Below are positions 36,295 to 47,862 of a stretch of DNA of 64,000 bases, in pieces. Position 1 is the first letter of the stretch. The number at the start of each line of letters is the position of its first letter. Both the position numbers and the translations under genes were made by a program. This stretch comes from Chlorops oryzae (lineage: Eukaryota; Arthropoda; Insecta; Diptera; Chloropidae): the NCBI GenBank assembly GCA_020466095.1, contig CM035808.1, positions 47,128,893 through 47,192,892 on the forward strand, in the 5' to 3' direction. The notes beneath the pieces are model-generated. The model did not search any database and was not told the DNA's origin. It was given only the letters and a program-made list of their open reading frames with translations.

Positions 36295-37145
36295 AAATAT
36301 AATACAAGGAAAATATAATCGCATTGAATTTGCTCAAATTGTTTGAAGTTATTCAGAAATAAATACGACGAAAAGCCGATCGGGCCGAGACGAGCGGGCG
36401 GAACGGAAGCAGGAACAGAAAATTTTGTAATTGCTCAAAACGAATTCGATATTAGAGGAAAATTATGCAACGGACGGACGGAAAATCGTAAAACTATTTC
36501 AAAACGTAATCAAATACATTTTTAAAACACATTTGCGCACATATCTATGCATACGTATGTAATATGTTCATTCCTTCATACCTACAAACATACCTAAATA
36601 CCTACATACATTGCATTTATGTACATATCTGCGAGTGCAGCCTCATCGAAGTGACTTTGTTGCTTTTGATCAGAAATTCAATAGAAAAAAATGAGAATAC
36701 GAGAATGCAATTGCAATTTCCAGAGTGTTTCGAGTTCGATGGGGAATTAATGTCGACAGTTGGAGTTTGTTTTGTTTATTGTGAGCAAATGGAATTTGTT
36801 GCTATTGGGAAAATTTTTTCAAATGGAATGGAGTAGCATGGAATGGAATGAAATGAAACATTCGATCAAAGGAAACGGTTGCAAAGGGACGACAGAGTTT
36901 TGAATTTCGCGCTCCAAATGATGAATTTAATGAACAAAATTTTATTATGTTTTTTTCTTTTTATGAAAAATTTTTCTTTGAAACTATTTTCAGTCTGTCA
37001 ACAATATCAGTTAAAGCCATAACAAAAAAAAAAAAAAAAAAAAAGAAACATGAATAGTTTGTGAATTTTTCAGACTGTTCATAAGTATTGAGCAAACATT
37101 TTAATTTGAAGGCAACATAAAAAGCTATTGCAATATCGATTTTGG
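36295..37145. other. No recognisable gene
   Basis: A CATACCTACA-type microsatellite lies at about 36575-36610, a TGGAATGGAATG run at about 36823-36850, and a long A run at about 37025-37044. No exon identified. Confidence 0.45.
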
Positions 37146-37189
37146 AATGAATGCAGTTTGATTTAATCTCCCTATTTCTTACTCTTTTT

Positions 37190-37875
37190 CACTCTTACCC
37201 CTCGTTTTATCTATTCGTCCACTCTTATATCCTCTTCTTCCCTCTTCTTCTCTCTTCTTCGCTCTTCTTCCCTCTTCTTCTCTTCTCTCTCCTTCCCTCT
37301 TCTTCTCTTCTCTCTCCTTCCCTCTTCTTCTCTTCTCTCTCCTTCCCTCACCCTCTCTCTTCTTCTGTCTCCTCTCTCTTTCTTTCTCCTTCTCTGTCCT
37401 TCTCTCTCTTTCTCTCTCCTTCTCTCTCTTTCTCTCTCTTTCTCTCTCCTCTCTCCTTCTCTCTCTCCTTCTCTCTCTCTCCTTCTCTCTCTCCTTTTCT
37501 CTCTCCTTCTCTCTCTCCTTCTCTCTCTCCTTCTCTCTCTTTCTCTCTCTTTCTCTCTCTTTCTCTCTCCTTCTCTCTCTTTCTCTCTCTTTCTCTCTCC
37601 TTCTCTCTCCTCTCTCCTTCCCTTTCCTTCTCTCTCCTTCTTTCTTTCTCTCTCCTGCTCCTTCCTTCTCTCTCCTCTCTCCTTCCCTCTCCTTCTCTCT
37701 CCTTCTCTCTCTTTCTCTCTCCTGCTCCTTCCTTCTCTCTCTTTCTCTCTCCTTCTCTCTCCTTCCCTCTCCTTCCCTCTCCTTCTCTCTCCTCCTCTCT
37801 CTTTCTCTCTCCTGCTCCTTCCTTCTCTATCCTTTTCTCTTCTGATTTCGCCATCTCTCCCCTTATCTCTCCTTC
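37190..37875. repeat. Homopyrimidine CTTCTCTCTC tract
   Basis: About 690 bp of nearly pure pyrimidine on the + strand, built of TTCTCTCTC, CTTCTCTCTCC and CTCTTCTTC words. It is roughly the complement of the GA tract at 32.7-33.7 kb, so the two lie in opposite orientation about 3.8 kb apart. Long frames on both strands (261 codons Ser/Leu/Phe +; 269 codons Arg/Glu/Lys -) reflect the repeat. Confidence 0.9.
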
Positions 37876-37999
37876 TCGAGGTCCGTTGATTGTTGCAAAT
37901 TTTTTCGAGTTTCGTCACATTTCGCAAAAAAACTAATATACGGACAGACTGACGGGCAGACAAATAAACAAGATTAAATGGAAACCTTTGTGTAGACAG

Positions 38000-38683
38000 T
38001 AGTGATGTAACGAATGTCAAATTTTAGCATTCGCGAATGCGAATGCGAATGCCTACTCATATTCGCGAATGCGAATGCGAATGCGAATATTCAGTTTTTG
38101 AATCTATATCTCAAATTTAGCACACATCACCAAATCAATTCATTTATTTATATAGCGCACTAACTTTGGAAAAAAATAATTCATTCATAAGTAAAAGAAA
38201 TTACACATTTCGATGTTAAATTTCAAAGTGTTAAAAAAAAAACAGTCACATGACAACAACAAAACTAATCCGACGATTTCGTGCAAGCATAACGCCCCTG
38301 CGCAATACGCAATGTTATTGTCGTTTTTCGTTTAGCAGCCCTCAGACGGTCGTTCTTGTATGAAAATTTATTTGAAGGAACTTAAAGGCATTCCAAATGC
38401 GTTTAATTCAGGGATCGGCAAAATTGAAAATGCAAGTGTGTGTGAGAGAGCAGATTTTAAGTGTAATATCTGTGTAACGGTAGCACATAAAAAATTCTTT
38501 AAATGCTAAAAGATTGGCTTTTAAATTTAAATTTAAAAAATCGATTAAAGTTTATATTTTTGGTCAATTTTCTGCTAATTATATATTCGCAAAATATTCG
38601 CAACATTTTGCGAATGCGAATGCGAATGTGAAAAAATATGCGAATATTCGCGAATGCGAATGCGAATATTCGTTACATCACTA
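38000..38683. mobile_element. hAT-like MITE, 684 bp, with GCGAAT repeats at both ends
   Basis: TAGTGATGTAACGAAT at the left is inverted at the right (ATTCGTTACATCACTA). GTAGACAG flanks both ends (37992-37999 and 38684-38691), an 8-bp hAT-type duplication. Behind each end lies an array of the 6-mer GCGAAT (38034-38090 and 38608-38668), which enlarges the inverted ends. The interior is AT-rich with no transposase frame. Confidence 0.85.
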
Positions 38684-38694
38684 GTAGACAGATT

Positions 38695-39830
38695 TAATCT
38701 ATTTAATAAAAGTCAAAACTTTTGACACTGCATTCTTTTTCACAATCAAATTTAAAAGAATATTCCCAAAAAAAATAGCTCATCCAAACGTAATAATCAT
38801 GAAATATTTATAACTCTTGTAGAGAAACTTTTATCAACAACTACGACGACGACAGCATCATTTTGGGAAGAAATTCATTGAAACAATTCCTCACCAGAGA
38901 CGCTGAAATCTGTCCTTAAGCACGACATTTAACAATTAAGTTGTAAACTTTTATTTTGATTATTATTCCCATCGTCCGTTCTTCACCGTTGTCCACTATT
39001 CAATTCCACAGAGGTCCTTCTTCCTCTAATACTCTCGGCTCGGCTCGGCCTCGTGCATTAACAGCGCACTCGAAAACAATTTTAATTAAACTCCCCAACT
39101 TTATAATCTCCATAGTCGTCATCATCGTCCTCGTCGTCGTCGTCTTCGTCCTCGTCGCCACTGGGTTTTACCAACTTCTAAGTGCCTTTTTTGCTCAACT
39201 GCAATTTCAAATTTGTTTACATCTTTATCCGTTAACGCTCGCTTATTCTGGTTTTCATTAAAGTAATTAAAATTCCTTCCGGTTTCTTGCACATTCTTGT
39301 CTTGCTTTAACATAGCGCACAAGTTCAAAGTATTCCACCGCTTTACTCATGTAATTCTATGTGTCCTCGTTTGTGTCCATTTACACTGTATGTATGTACA
39401 TATGTATGTTTGTGTGCATGTCGCTGTGTGTGACCATTTTTTTTTTTTTTTGCCTTTGCACAATTTCTTGAACATCCTTTAATTTTCCTTCACGCCACAT
39501 TAAGTTTAATAACATTTGCCTTGCAATTTCCATGATTCCGCCAATCCTTCGCTCGTTCGTAACGCCGCTTGAACTTGCACTAATTGCACGAAGTGAGTTA
39601 AAAGAAAATATGCAAACAATTTTAATTGACCGCAAATATTAGAAGAAAAGGGCAAATAAAGAAGCGCTCTTAAATTAGAATGAATTCCATAGATCGATCG
39701 AAAGAGAAAAATAATTCTGACATTACATAATCGCCCATAGCCTTTTCCCTACCCTAACCGAAAATTCTAATTTTTTTTTATACCAATTTAAGCATTTTTA
39801 GGTAGAGAAATTAATAGTTTATTGCATACG
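38695..39830. other. No recognisable gene
   Basis: A CTCGGCTCGGCTCGGCC run lies at about 39030-39047 and a GTCGTCGTCGTC run at about 39118-39160. Small frames show no domains. Confidence 0.45.
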
Positions 39831-39832
39831 GT

Positions 39833-40256
39833 TTAACCCTTTCACTACCAAAATAACCTCAGATGTGCATGAAAATTTGAGTCATATGTCGAAAATTTTA
39901 TCTAGATGTATTTTCCCGATGGTAGTGAACGGTTTAAAACAATTGTAACCCTTTCACAACCAAGCCACTCTCAGATGTGCACGAAAATTTCAGTCCATTA
40001 CCAATCTAACCTCAGATTTATATGGAAATTTCTATCCTTTATGGAAAATTCCTTTGAGATGTGTTGTCCAAATATTTATTCATACACTTAATTAAATAAA
40101 TAAATAAAATAGTAGTGAAAGCGTTCAAACAATTCTTTTGATCAAAGTGTTAACCCTTTCACAACCAAACTAACCTCGGATATGAATACAAATTGCAGTC
40201 CTATGTTAAAAGTTCTATTGGGCCGTATATTATCCGAATGGCAGTGAAAGAGTGAA
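39833..40256. repeat. Cluster of short piggyBac-like MITE relics
   Basis: Three adjacent units begin with AACCCTTTCAC(T/A)ACCAA (39835, 39946 and 40152) and end in the inverted form (GGTAGTGAACGGTT, AGTAGTGAAAGCGTT, GGCAGTGAAAGAGT). TTAA precedes the first. Each contains CTCAGATGTGCA-type sequence. The ends match the style of the 313-bp element at 4287-4599. The units look like tandem or repeated insertions of one very short element (about 100-190 bp each), all decayed. Confidence 0.6.
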
Positions 40257-40259
40257 AAG

Positions 40260-41480
40260 CGTTAAAAACTTCCTCTGTTGACAAAACAAATCTTTTTTAT
40301 GTCCCTATTGCGAGATATCCCATATATCTTTAACACGATAATATTTTTAACTTGGTCACACTCAAACTCTTCGAATAGTTTGTGTCCCAGAGAGAAAGAA
40401 AAAAAAAAAGAGAGAAAATCCAAACGAATCGAGGTCCTTTGGAAAAGTTTGTATGCGGTTCAAAATAGATTTTTCCGAGGTAAACCACAATTCAACAAAC
40501 CCCATTGTTAAGTGTACTTTCAGTCCGTACATAATAGTAGCACGCCGTGCACAAGTGCACTACCATTACAACGACACTCATATCCGGCTGAGTTTTCCCG
40601 TGTCTCGACTAACAACTTCAGTGCTCTACCTTGGAACATTGCGCATCGTTAGTTACACTTTGATGGCAGAGTCGGTACTACTTGTCGGTGTGGTTTTCCT
40701 TCTATGAACATTTTGCTGAAAAGTTTTTCCTATTATTTTTATTCGTTTTTCTTGTTTCACTCTTTCCCATTTTTTTTCTTTCTTTTTTGCCCCATTCTGT
40801 CGCACAACCTCCGGAGAGTTTTCCGCAAAAATTTTCTGTTGTCCCACTTCTGTGTTTGGCTTCGTATTGGTGACGACATACCCTACTCTGTTTGGGAAAT
40901 CCACAAAAAAAAAAAAAAAAAATCAAAAACGAAAAATCCAGGTTTTCCCAAAGTCATAGCAACGAGTGACTATAAATAAAAATTAAATATAAAAATAGAA
41001 ATTGCGCACACGAAAAATGTTTTTGAAGTCGTTACACACAATTGTACTTGGAACTGAAAAGGAATCTGAGCGATGAAGAATTCCAAAAGTCTTGTCGCTT
41101 TTCTCGTGAAGTTGGAATGTTCTGAAAATTTGAACATTTGAATGTGGTTTTTTTGTTGGAACTTTTATTAAAATGAAAATATGCAAAAAAAAACAGAAAA
41201 AGACCATTTCGATTCTAAAAAGGAGCTTTGGTTAAAATTAATACAGCAATTTATCGTTACTCCAGAATTCATTTTATTTCTTAAAAAGTAAAAAATATTT
41301 CGAAACTTCTCAAGTGCATATTTTATTTTTATTCTTAAGACCGATTCAAATAAAAATTCCAAAGCGAGCTTAAAATAGATTATGCTACCAAGTAACAAAT
41401 AGTTATTACTTAGCCAAAGTAAAATAAAACAGTTAAAAATATTAGAAATTTTAAAAAACCATAAATATGCTCGCATTCGA
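40260..41480. other. No recognisable gene
   Basis: An A run lies at about 40903-40921. Several overlapping short frames have no recognisable domain. Confidence 0.45.
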
Positions 41481-41484
41481 CAGC

Positions 41485-42190
41485 CGGAGTACCGGTTACT
41501 TTGTAACGAGTACTTGTTACTCATGTTAGAAGAACTAACTAATTGTCAAATAAAACAAAACAAATGAATCAAAGTACCGAAGTACCGGTTACTTGGTAAC
41601 GAACAATTTTCACTCGTCCACAGAGAAAAAGCGCAGCTCAAAATTCCATAAAAACAAAATATGCTTTAAAACGGGAGAAGTAAATAATCAAAATACCGGC
41701 TACCCAAAAACGAACACATTTTCGTTTCGTAAAGTAAAGCAATTTACGCTAAAATTCCATAAAAATACTAAAGAGTACTTAAAAATAGTAGGAGGTAAGA
41801 ACGAAATACCGGTTACTTAATAACGAACATATGTTACTCTCCTCAACTGAAGCAACTTACCCAATCCCCAATCCAAAAAAAAAAATGAATGATTTAAAAT
41901 GGCAGTGTGCAAGAATCAAAGTACCTACCGGTTACAAAAATAACGAACCCTTCCTACTCTCTGTAAATGATGCAACTTAATAAAAAATTTCAGAAAAAAC
42001 ATAGACTGCACTTAATGGTTTGAATCAACATTTGAAGTTCCGATTACTTAGTAACGAGCATTTTTCACTCACCTTTATTGAAAAAACTGAAACAAAAATA
42101 TAAAATAAAACACAAAAACGCTTATAGCTAATTCAAATCGTTAATCAGAGTACCAATTACTGAATACTAACTGGCAATAAAATCCCACTC
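41485..42190. repeat. Degenerate ~115-bp satellite, cluster 1
   Basis: Seven occurrences of a GTACCGGTTACTTAGTAACGA-like word start near 41492, 41583, 41692, 41806, 41923, 42043 and 42160. The spacing is 91-120 bp, mostly 109-120. The word has a small palindrome (GTTACTTAGTAAC). The sequence between occurrences also shares pieces (CACTC, GCAACTTA, AAAATTCCATAAAAA). A second cluster lies at 49.2-49.64 kb. Confidence 0.75.
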
Positions 42191-42194
42191 AACT

Positions 42195-43365
42195 GCAAAA
42201 AGAAATTTGTAATAAAAATCCCTTCGGAATACACATATCCCTTTTCTTCTTGTCTTCGAGAGCCGACAAAAATCACTTCAACAGGAAAACCACATTCCTT
42301 TAACACCTGTTCCAGACATATCCTATCCATTCACACCAAGAGACAAACATACAGAAAGACACGTAGGCCGCCGCATCCACATGCCTATAGAAGACATTTA
42401 TACATAGATATATGCATATATTGGCTCACCGCAAATTACCAACGCAAAATTGTTCCACTTTCCAGCCCCAAACACCGTTACTCATACTGAAATTTCTTCA
42501 CTTCGTTTTTTCTTTCTTTCCGTTCGTTACTTTCCTGACTGCGGCTGCCAGTTTTTGTAAAATACGGCTTAGTTACTGAGAATCCTTTAAGGAATATTAA
42601 ATTACATTGTGTGACTTTTTCGTCTATCTTGATGTAGGTCTGGGCACGTTTCCTTCCTGCCCACTACCGCCGCCGCGGTCGTCACGGGAAATTACAAAAG
42701 TTGTAACAAGGAAATCGTCCAAAAAGACAGGAAAAAGAAATGACTCCAAAAAAAAACAACCCCCCTTAAAATTAAGTATTCAGCTTAAGAAGCAAAACTT
42801 TCGGACACTGCTTTTTCAGCGCTTTTATTTTCTCCCTTTCTTCCTTTCGTTCTTTATACTCTTTCTTTTTTGTCTGAGGTTACAGCATTTAAATATGTAC
42901 GTACCCAATATAAAGTTCTGTTTTGGTCGCTTGAGCGCAGAGTATGTCGCACAGTATGGCTCTTTTGTACCGATCACATTTCTTGCTCGCTTCCTTCTTC
43001 TTTCGGCTTTATCCTTAACTACGTTTAAGTGGGACAAGTGTATGGAAAATTGTGCAGTTTCTTTCTTTCTTTCGGTCAGGGAGGGGAAATGAGTGTGCGT
43101 AGAAGTGATGACAAAAAAAAAATTATTTTTCGAACCATTAATTTCTCCCTGTCATAATCAGTAGCTTATCCCTTTAAAGTTTTCTGTTTTTTCTCTTCCC
43201 TCGTTCTTTTCTCCTTTTTAATTTTGCGAGTGCCTTTAAAATTGAGCGGAAGGAATCTTTGATCGAAATAGGGAGCTTCTTAAAATACTTCAATATCAAC
43301 AAGTGAAACAATTTTCTTAATCTTGGACGAACTTCCATCAAGAATAACACAATTTTGAACAGGAA
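42195..43365. other. No recognisable gene
   Basis: Ordinary AT-rich sequence with pyrimidine-rich patches. The 161-codon frame at 42607-43092 (+) is compositionally biased and overlaps another frame antisense. Confidence 0.4.
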
Positions 43366-43366
43366 T

Positions 43367-43440
43367 ACAGTGTACTTTCTCCTTGCGGATACTACTCTTA
43401 AGCGGATAGCCCTCTTAGTACCGATTCTAGGACTAAGTGT
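43367..43440. mobile_element. Fragment of the 'CAGTGTACTCTCT' pogo-like MITE family
   Basis: After TA, CAGTGTACTTTCTCCTTGCG and then CTCTTAAGCGGATAGCCCTC match the end of the MITE at 18869-19044 and the right end of the split copy at 46.29-48.59 kb. Only one end is present; the rest is replaced by the A-rich block. Confidence 0.6.
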
Positions 43441-44400
43441 TAGGATGCTTAAAATAATAAAATTTGACATCAATATAAAATAATAATAAAAAAATAAAAC
43501 AAAATAATACAAAATAATTTAAAAAAAATTTTTTAAATTAGGTACATAGGTACTTACGTAAATCTCTTTTCTGACTGCCCTAAGCCCGAACAATTTTTAA
43601 TTAATTAAAACTAAATATCAAAAGGGTCGAAACTACAACTACTTAATAAATAAAAATAAAAAATCGCAATAAAAATTAATAATTCAAAAAATGAACAAGT
43701 ACATATAATAAAATAAAAAATTATGAAATATGTGTTTAATAAAATAAAAAGAGATACAAAAAATAATAAATAAATAATAAAAAAAAACAAATATTTAAAA
43801 AAAATATTAATTACAAAAATCATACTTATAAACATTATAAATAAATAATAATAATTAAAAATCAAACAAAAAAACTTTTAATTAGTATAAGAAAAATTAA
43901 AAAATGATAAAATAAAAAAACAAAAAAAATTTAAAAAATATAAAAAAACTTAAAAAAATATAAAAAAATAAAAAAAAATTAATTAAAAATAATAAAACCA
44001 TTTTAAAAAAAATTAAAACGAATATAAAAATCAAGAAAATTGAAAAAACAACTAAAATAAACCAAAAATAAAAAAAAAATTTAAAACTTAAAAAAAATAA
44101 TAAAAAATTTAAAAAAAAATTAAAATAATTAAAAAAGTAAAAAAAATATATATGTACTTATAAAATAATAAAAACAATAAAAAAAAAAAATAAATAGAAA
44201 TAGAAAAAAAAGAAAAGTAAGAAAAATTAAAAATTTAAAGAACTTAAATTGCAATAATTATTTTTAAAAAATTTTATTGAAAAAATTATGAAATTTAAAA
44301 ATAGATTAAAAGAAATATAAATTAATTAAAATTAATAAAAAAAAAGAAAAATTTAAAATTCACAACAAAAAAGATTTTTTATTAAAAATTATAAAAACAG
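43440..44400. repeat. A-rich degenerate low-complexity block, largest
   Basis: Nearly 1 kb of A/T-only sequence with A excess on the + strand and words such as AATAAAAAAA, TTAAAAATA and TATAAAAAA. A short more complex stretch lies near 43550-43640. Minus-strand Phe/Ile/Tyr-rich frames are artefacts of the composition. Confidence 0.8.
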
Positions 44401-44454
44401 GACAATAAAACAAAAATATTATATGGATGTATATTAGGGCGTATCACCCCCATA

Positions 44455-44930
44455 CAGTGATGCCAGATTGTGGGTTTTTCCCCATATTGTGGGTTTTTTC
44501 ACTAAAATATCGTGACATGGGGAAAAGTATGGGTAATTTTATATCGAAATTTATGCACTACATTTAAGGTATATTTACTACTTATGAGAATGAAAATCGT
44601 GTTTTCCCTCTTCCAGTACCATGCATGACTCTTTTTGCTGTATCTAGTCGCGTGTTCCCTAAGTGTTGTAAAGAAACTTGGTTTTTTTAAAGTCATGAAT
44701 AAGACTGCAATTTTAAGTTACTTTTATTTTTTGTTATTTTCTTGATACTTTTATTAAAATATTAAAATATTGTGTTTAAATCCAATGTCCAATTTTGAAA
44801 TCGGTACGCCCATATTTTCAAAAAATCATTCTGGGTTTTTTCGTGGGCTTTTAGTTTTTGAAAATGGGGAAGAGTGGGTTTTTTTTCCAATATATGAGGG
44901 TTTTTTTATCGATAAAATCTGGCATCACTG
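44455..44930. mobile_element. hAT-like MITE, 476 bp
   Basis: CAGTGATGCCAGATT at the left is inverted at the right (ATCTGGCATCACTG). CCCCCATA flanks both sides (44447-44454 and 44931-44938), an 8-bp duplication. TGTGGGTTTTT-like motifs recur inside both ends. No transposase. Confidence 0.85.
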
Positions 44931-44938
44931 CCCCCATA

Positions 44939-46289
44939 CAAAAAAAAATTTTTTTGTTTGTCCCCAGCCAATTTGAAAGTTTATTAGAAATAATTTATAA
45001 TGTAATTTAAAAAAAAAAATTTCTCTCTAAGCTAGATGTCGCCATTTCGTCCTGGAAGTGGTGTTTTCTTAATATCTCTGTTATTTGATGTGTGATCATC
45101 AAGTGAAGTATATCGTTGTAAAGGTCTCGACAAGGCCTGAAAATCGTGCCCAGATGTCAAAACTCTCAGATGGTTTTTTGGAAAGTTGTAGATATTATCT
45201 CAGTTTCTACTACCCTTAGGTACTGCTCAATCATCTATGAATTGTAGCTCGTAAAAAATCATTAACTTTATTCCTACAAAGTTTCCTCATATCATTGCAA
45301 TTGTAATAGCTGTAACGGTTATAATAAATTTTTTTCACTTAATGAAATAGTGAAATATTATTCCAACAGATTTTGTCTAACTTGATTGAAAACTTCTCGA
45401 TAGTCATTTTTATTGCAATTGTGAGTGCCCCTTTCAAAAACCGTTTAATTAGACCTACCTATATTCAATATATTGATAATGATTTTAGTGAAATATTTCA
45501 TTTCAATTTTTGTATTTCTTTTCCTCCATTTATTTTTAAATATTTAATCGTTTATTTTTTCTCTCTCCTTCTGTTTCAGGTAACGCCTTAAAGCAATTTT
45601 TGCAATTTTTACTCCACATGTACACATGCAGAACGGCGATAGGTATGTAGGTGATCCATCATTTTATCATGCATACGATTGTACATCATACAAACGACAG
45701 TGCGAAACAAATAAGTGGCTATCAATCAAACTCAGTTATCAAACACGCACAGTAGTGCGAAAATGGCGGAAAATCGGCCAGCGAATCACGAGTTACGTAG
45801 AGTTTTATTTAACCACATTCACACAATGCCGGCGACAGCATCAACGCCGTTGCCGCCATTTTCCCGTGGCGGAAATGATGAAAAACGATTCGGTTTTTTT
45901 TTTGCATCTTTGCATGTGCCACTTTTGTTTCGCGCGATACGCCTAAGGGTATGCTTTATTACACCAGCACGAGTGCATGAGCCCTTTCGGTAGCTGTAAT
46001 CGTGCATACGAAAAAACGATATTCATCGCGCAATAACGAACGTGTAAAAAAACATTTTGAATTCGATTTCATGTTCATATAGACATGCCAGCGATAAAAA
46101 AAAATATCCCCTTGTCCTAAAGGATATGAGTTATGCGAGAAGTCAGTAAGCGTATAACGTTGCCAGAAATAGTGTTTATTACAACAAAATATTTAATCTA
46201 AAGGTATATTCTCTCTTTTTCGCTCTCCTCCTCCCTCAATTACCGTACATAAATGTTTTCAATTTAAGGTTTTTCTATAAAAGACGCAA
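44939..46289. other. No recognisable gene
   Basis: No exon or transposon boundary seen. Frames near 45626-45993 are short and overlap. A lone ACGTTGCCAGA near 46157 resembles the transposon ends noted at 5230 and 23216. Confidence 0.45.
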
Positions 46290-46571
46290 TACAGTGTACT
46301 CTCTCTTAAGCGGACACCAGGCCCGGCGAAAGGTGTGGGTAGTATGGGACTGCTACCCAGTCCGATTTTTATGGTATAAGTAATTACCCACTCCGAAACT
46401 TACTCAAAATTTGTAAAGAAAATTTTTTTGCAAAATCTTCTAAATAAAAGCAAGAACTAAGCTAAGCTGCATTTTACTGTACAAGCAATGCCGAAACGCA
46501 AACGAACATACAACATACAACCAAAGAGCTTCGATATAAGCTTCGATTTTTTTTTTATATTGTGTGTTATA

Positions 46572-47862
46572 ACAGGTTGGCTGATAAGTCCCCGGTCTAA
46601 CAAAGAAAAACACATTTTTTTGTCAAAATTCGTTTTTATTATTCAACATAGTTCCCTTCAAGAGCGATACAACGATTATAACGACCTTCCAATTTTTTGA
46701 TACCATTTTGGTAGTACTCCTTTGGTTTTGCCTCAAAATAGGCCTCAGTTTCGGCGATCACCTCTTCATTGCAGCCAAATTTTTTCCCTGCGAGCATCCT
46801 TTTGAGGTCTGAGACAAGAAAAATTCGCTGGGGGCCAGATCTGGAGAATACGGTGGGTGGGGAAGCAATTCGAAGCCTAATTCATGAATTTTTGCCATCG
46901 TTCTCAATGACTTGTGGCACGGTGCGTTGTCTTGGTGGAACAACACTTTTTCTTCTTCATATGGGGCCGTTTTGCCGCGATTTCGACCTTCAAACGCTCC
47001 AATAACGACATATAATAGTCACGGTTGATGGTTTTTCCCTTCTCAAGATAATCGATAAAAATTATTCCATGCCCATCCCAAAAAACAGAGGCCATTACTT
47101 TGCCAGTGGACTTTTGAGTCTTTCCACGCTTCGGAGACGGTTCACCGATCGCTGTCCACTCAGCCGACTGTCGATTGGACTCAGGAGTGTAGTGATAGAG
47201 CCATGTTTCATCCATTGTCACATATCGACGCAAAAACTCGGGTGTATTGCGAGTTAACAGCTGCAAACACCGCTCAGAATCATCAACACGTTGTTGTTTT
47301 TGGTCAAATGTGAGCTCGCGCGGCACCCATTTTGCACAGAGCTTTTTCATATCCAAATATTGATGAATGATATGACCAACACGTTCCTTTGATATCTTTA
47401 AGGCCTCTGCTATCTCGATCAACTTCATTTTACGGTCATTCAAAATCATTTTGTGAATTTTTTTGATGTTTTCGTCGGTAACCAACTCTTTCGGGCGTCC
47501 ACTGCGTTCACCGTCGTCCGTGCTCATTTCACCACGCTTGAATTTTGCATACCAATCAATTATTGTTGATTTTCCTGGGGCAGAGTCCGGAAACTCATTA
47601 TCAAGCCAAGTTTTTGCTTCCACTGTATTTTTTCCCTTCAGAAAACAGTATTTTATCAAAACACGAAATTCCTTTTTTTTCCATTTTTTCACAATAACAA
47701 AAGTTGCTTCACAAAAGACGCTCTATCTCACAAACTAATCGACTTACAGACGTCAAATTTTGACACGAATCATTTGAAGGTTGCCACTATATAAAAATAA
47801 TATGCATTTAATACTAGCGACGCCATCTATGTGTCAGACCGGGGACTTATCAGCCAACCTGT
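46572..47862 (-). mobile_element. mariner of the irritans subfamily, Himar1-like, 1,291 bp
   Basis: The inverted repeats begin ACAGGTTGGCTGATAAGTCC and agree for 27 bp, the known Himar1 terminus. TA flanks lie at 46570-46571 and 47863-47864. It carries one minus-strand transposase relic of almost full length. It sits inside a hAT-like element and is the youngest layer of the nest. The close match to an element first described from horn fly fits this subfamily's known spread by horizontal transfer. Confidence 0.95.
46639..47684 (-). pseudogene. Himar1-like mariner transposase, three 1-nt slips and a catalytic D-to-E change
   Basis: The minus-strand frame runs from ATG at 47684 to a TAA at 46639-46641, 1,046 nt against the 1,047 nt of Himar1. 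The first A run after ATG has 8 A where Himar1 has 7 (+1). The A run after RPHMKKK is one short (-1, about 46948-46953). A T is missing just after APSEFFL (-1, about 46814). Between slips the residues are almost those of Himar1, including WVPRELTFDQKQ and VTMDETW. The catalytic Asp in MDETW and in HQDNAP are kept, but the third, normally APSDFF, is Glu (GAA). The protein would bind the 27-bp ends and move the element at TA sites. This copy should be dead. Confidence 0.95.

Noticed and set aside
37151..38020. Frames of 261 codons (+) and 269 codons (-), the latter Arg/Glu/Lys-rich like a coiled coil
   Set aside because: Both are translations of one homopyrimidine/homopurine tract.
41485..42190. 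CRISPR-like regular repeats
   Set aside because: The repeats are degenerate, the spacers are similar to each other, and the window is eukaryotic. It is a satellite.
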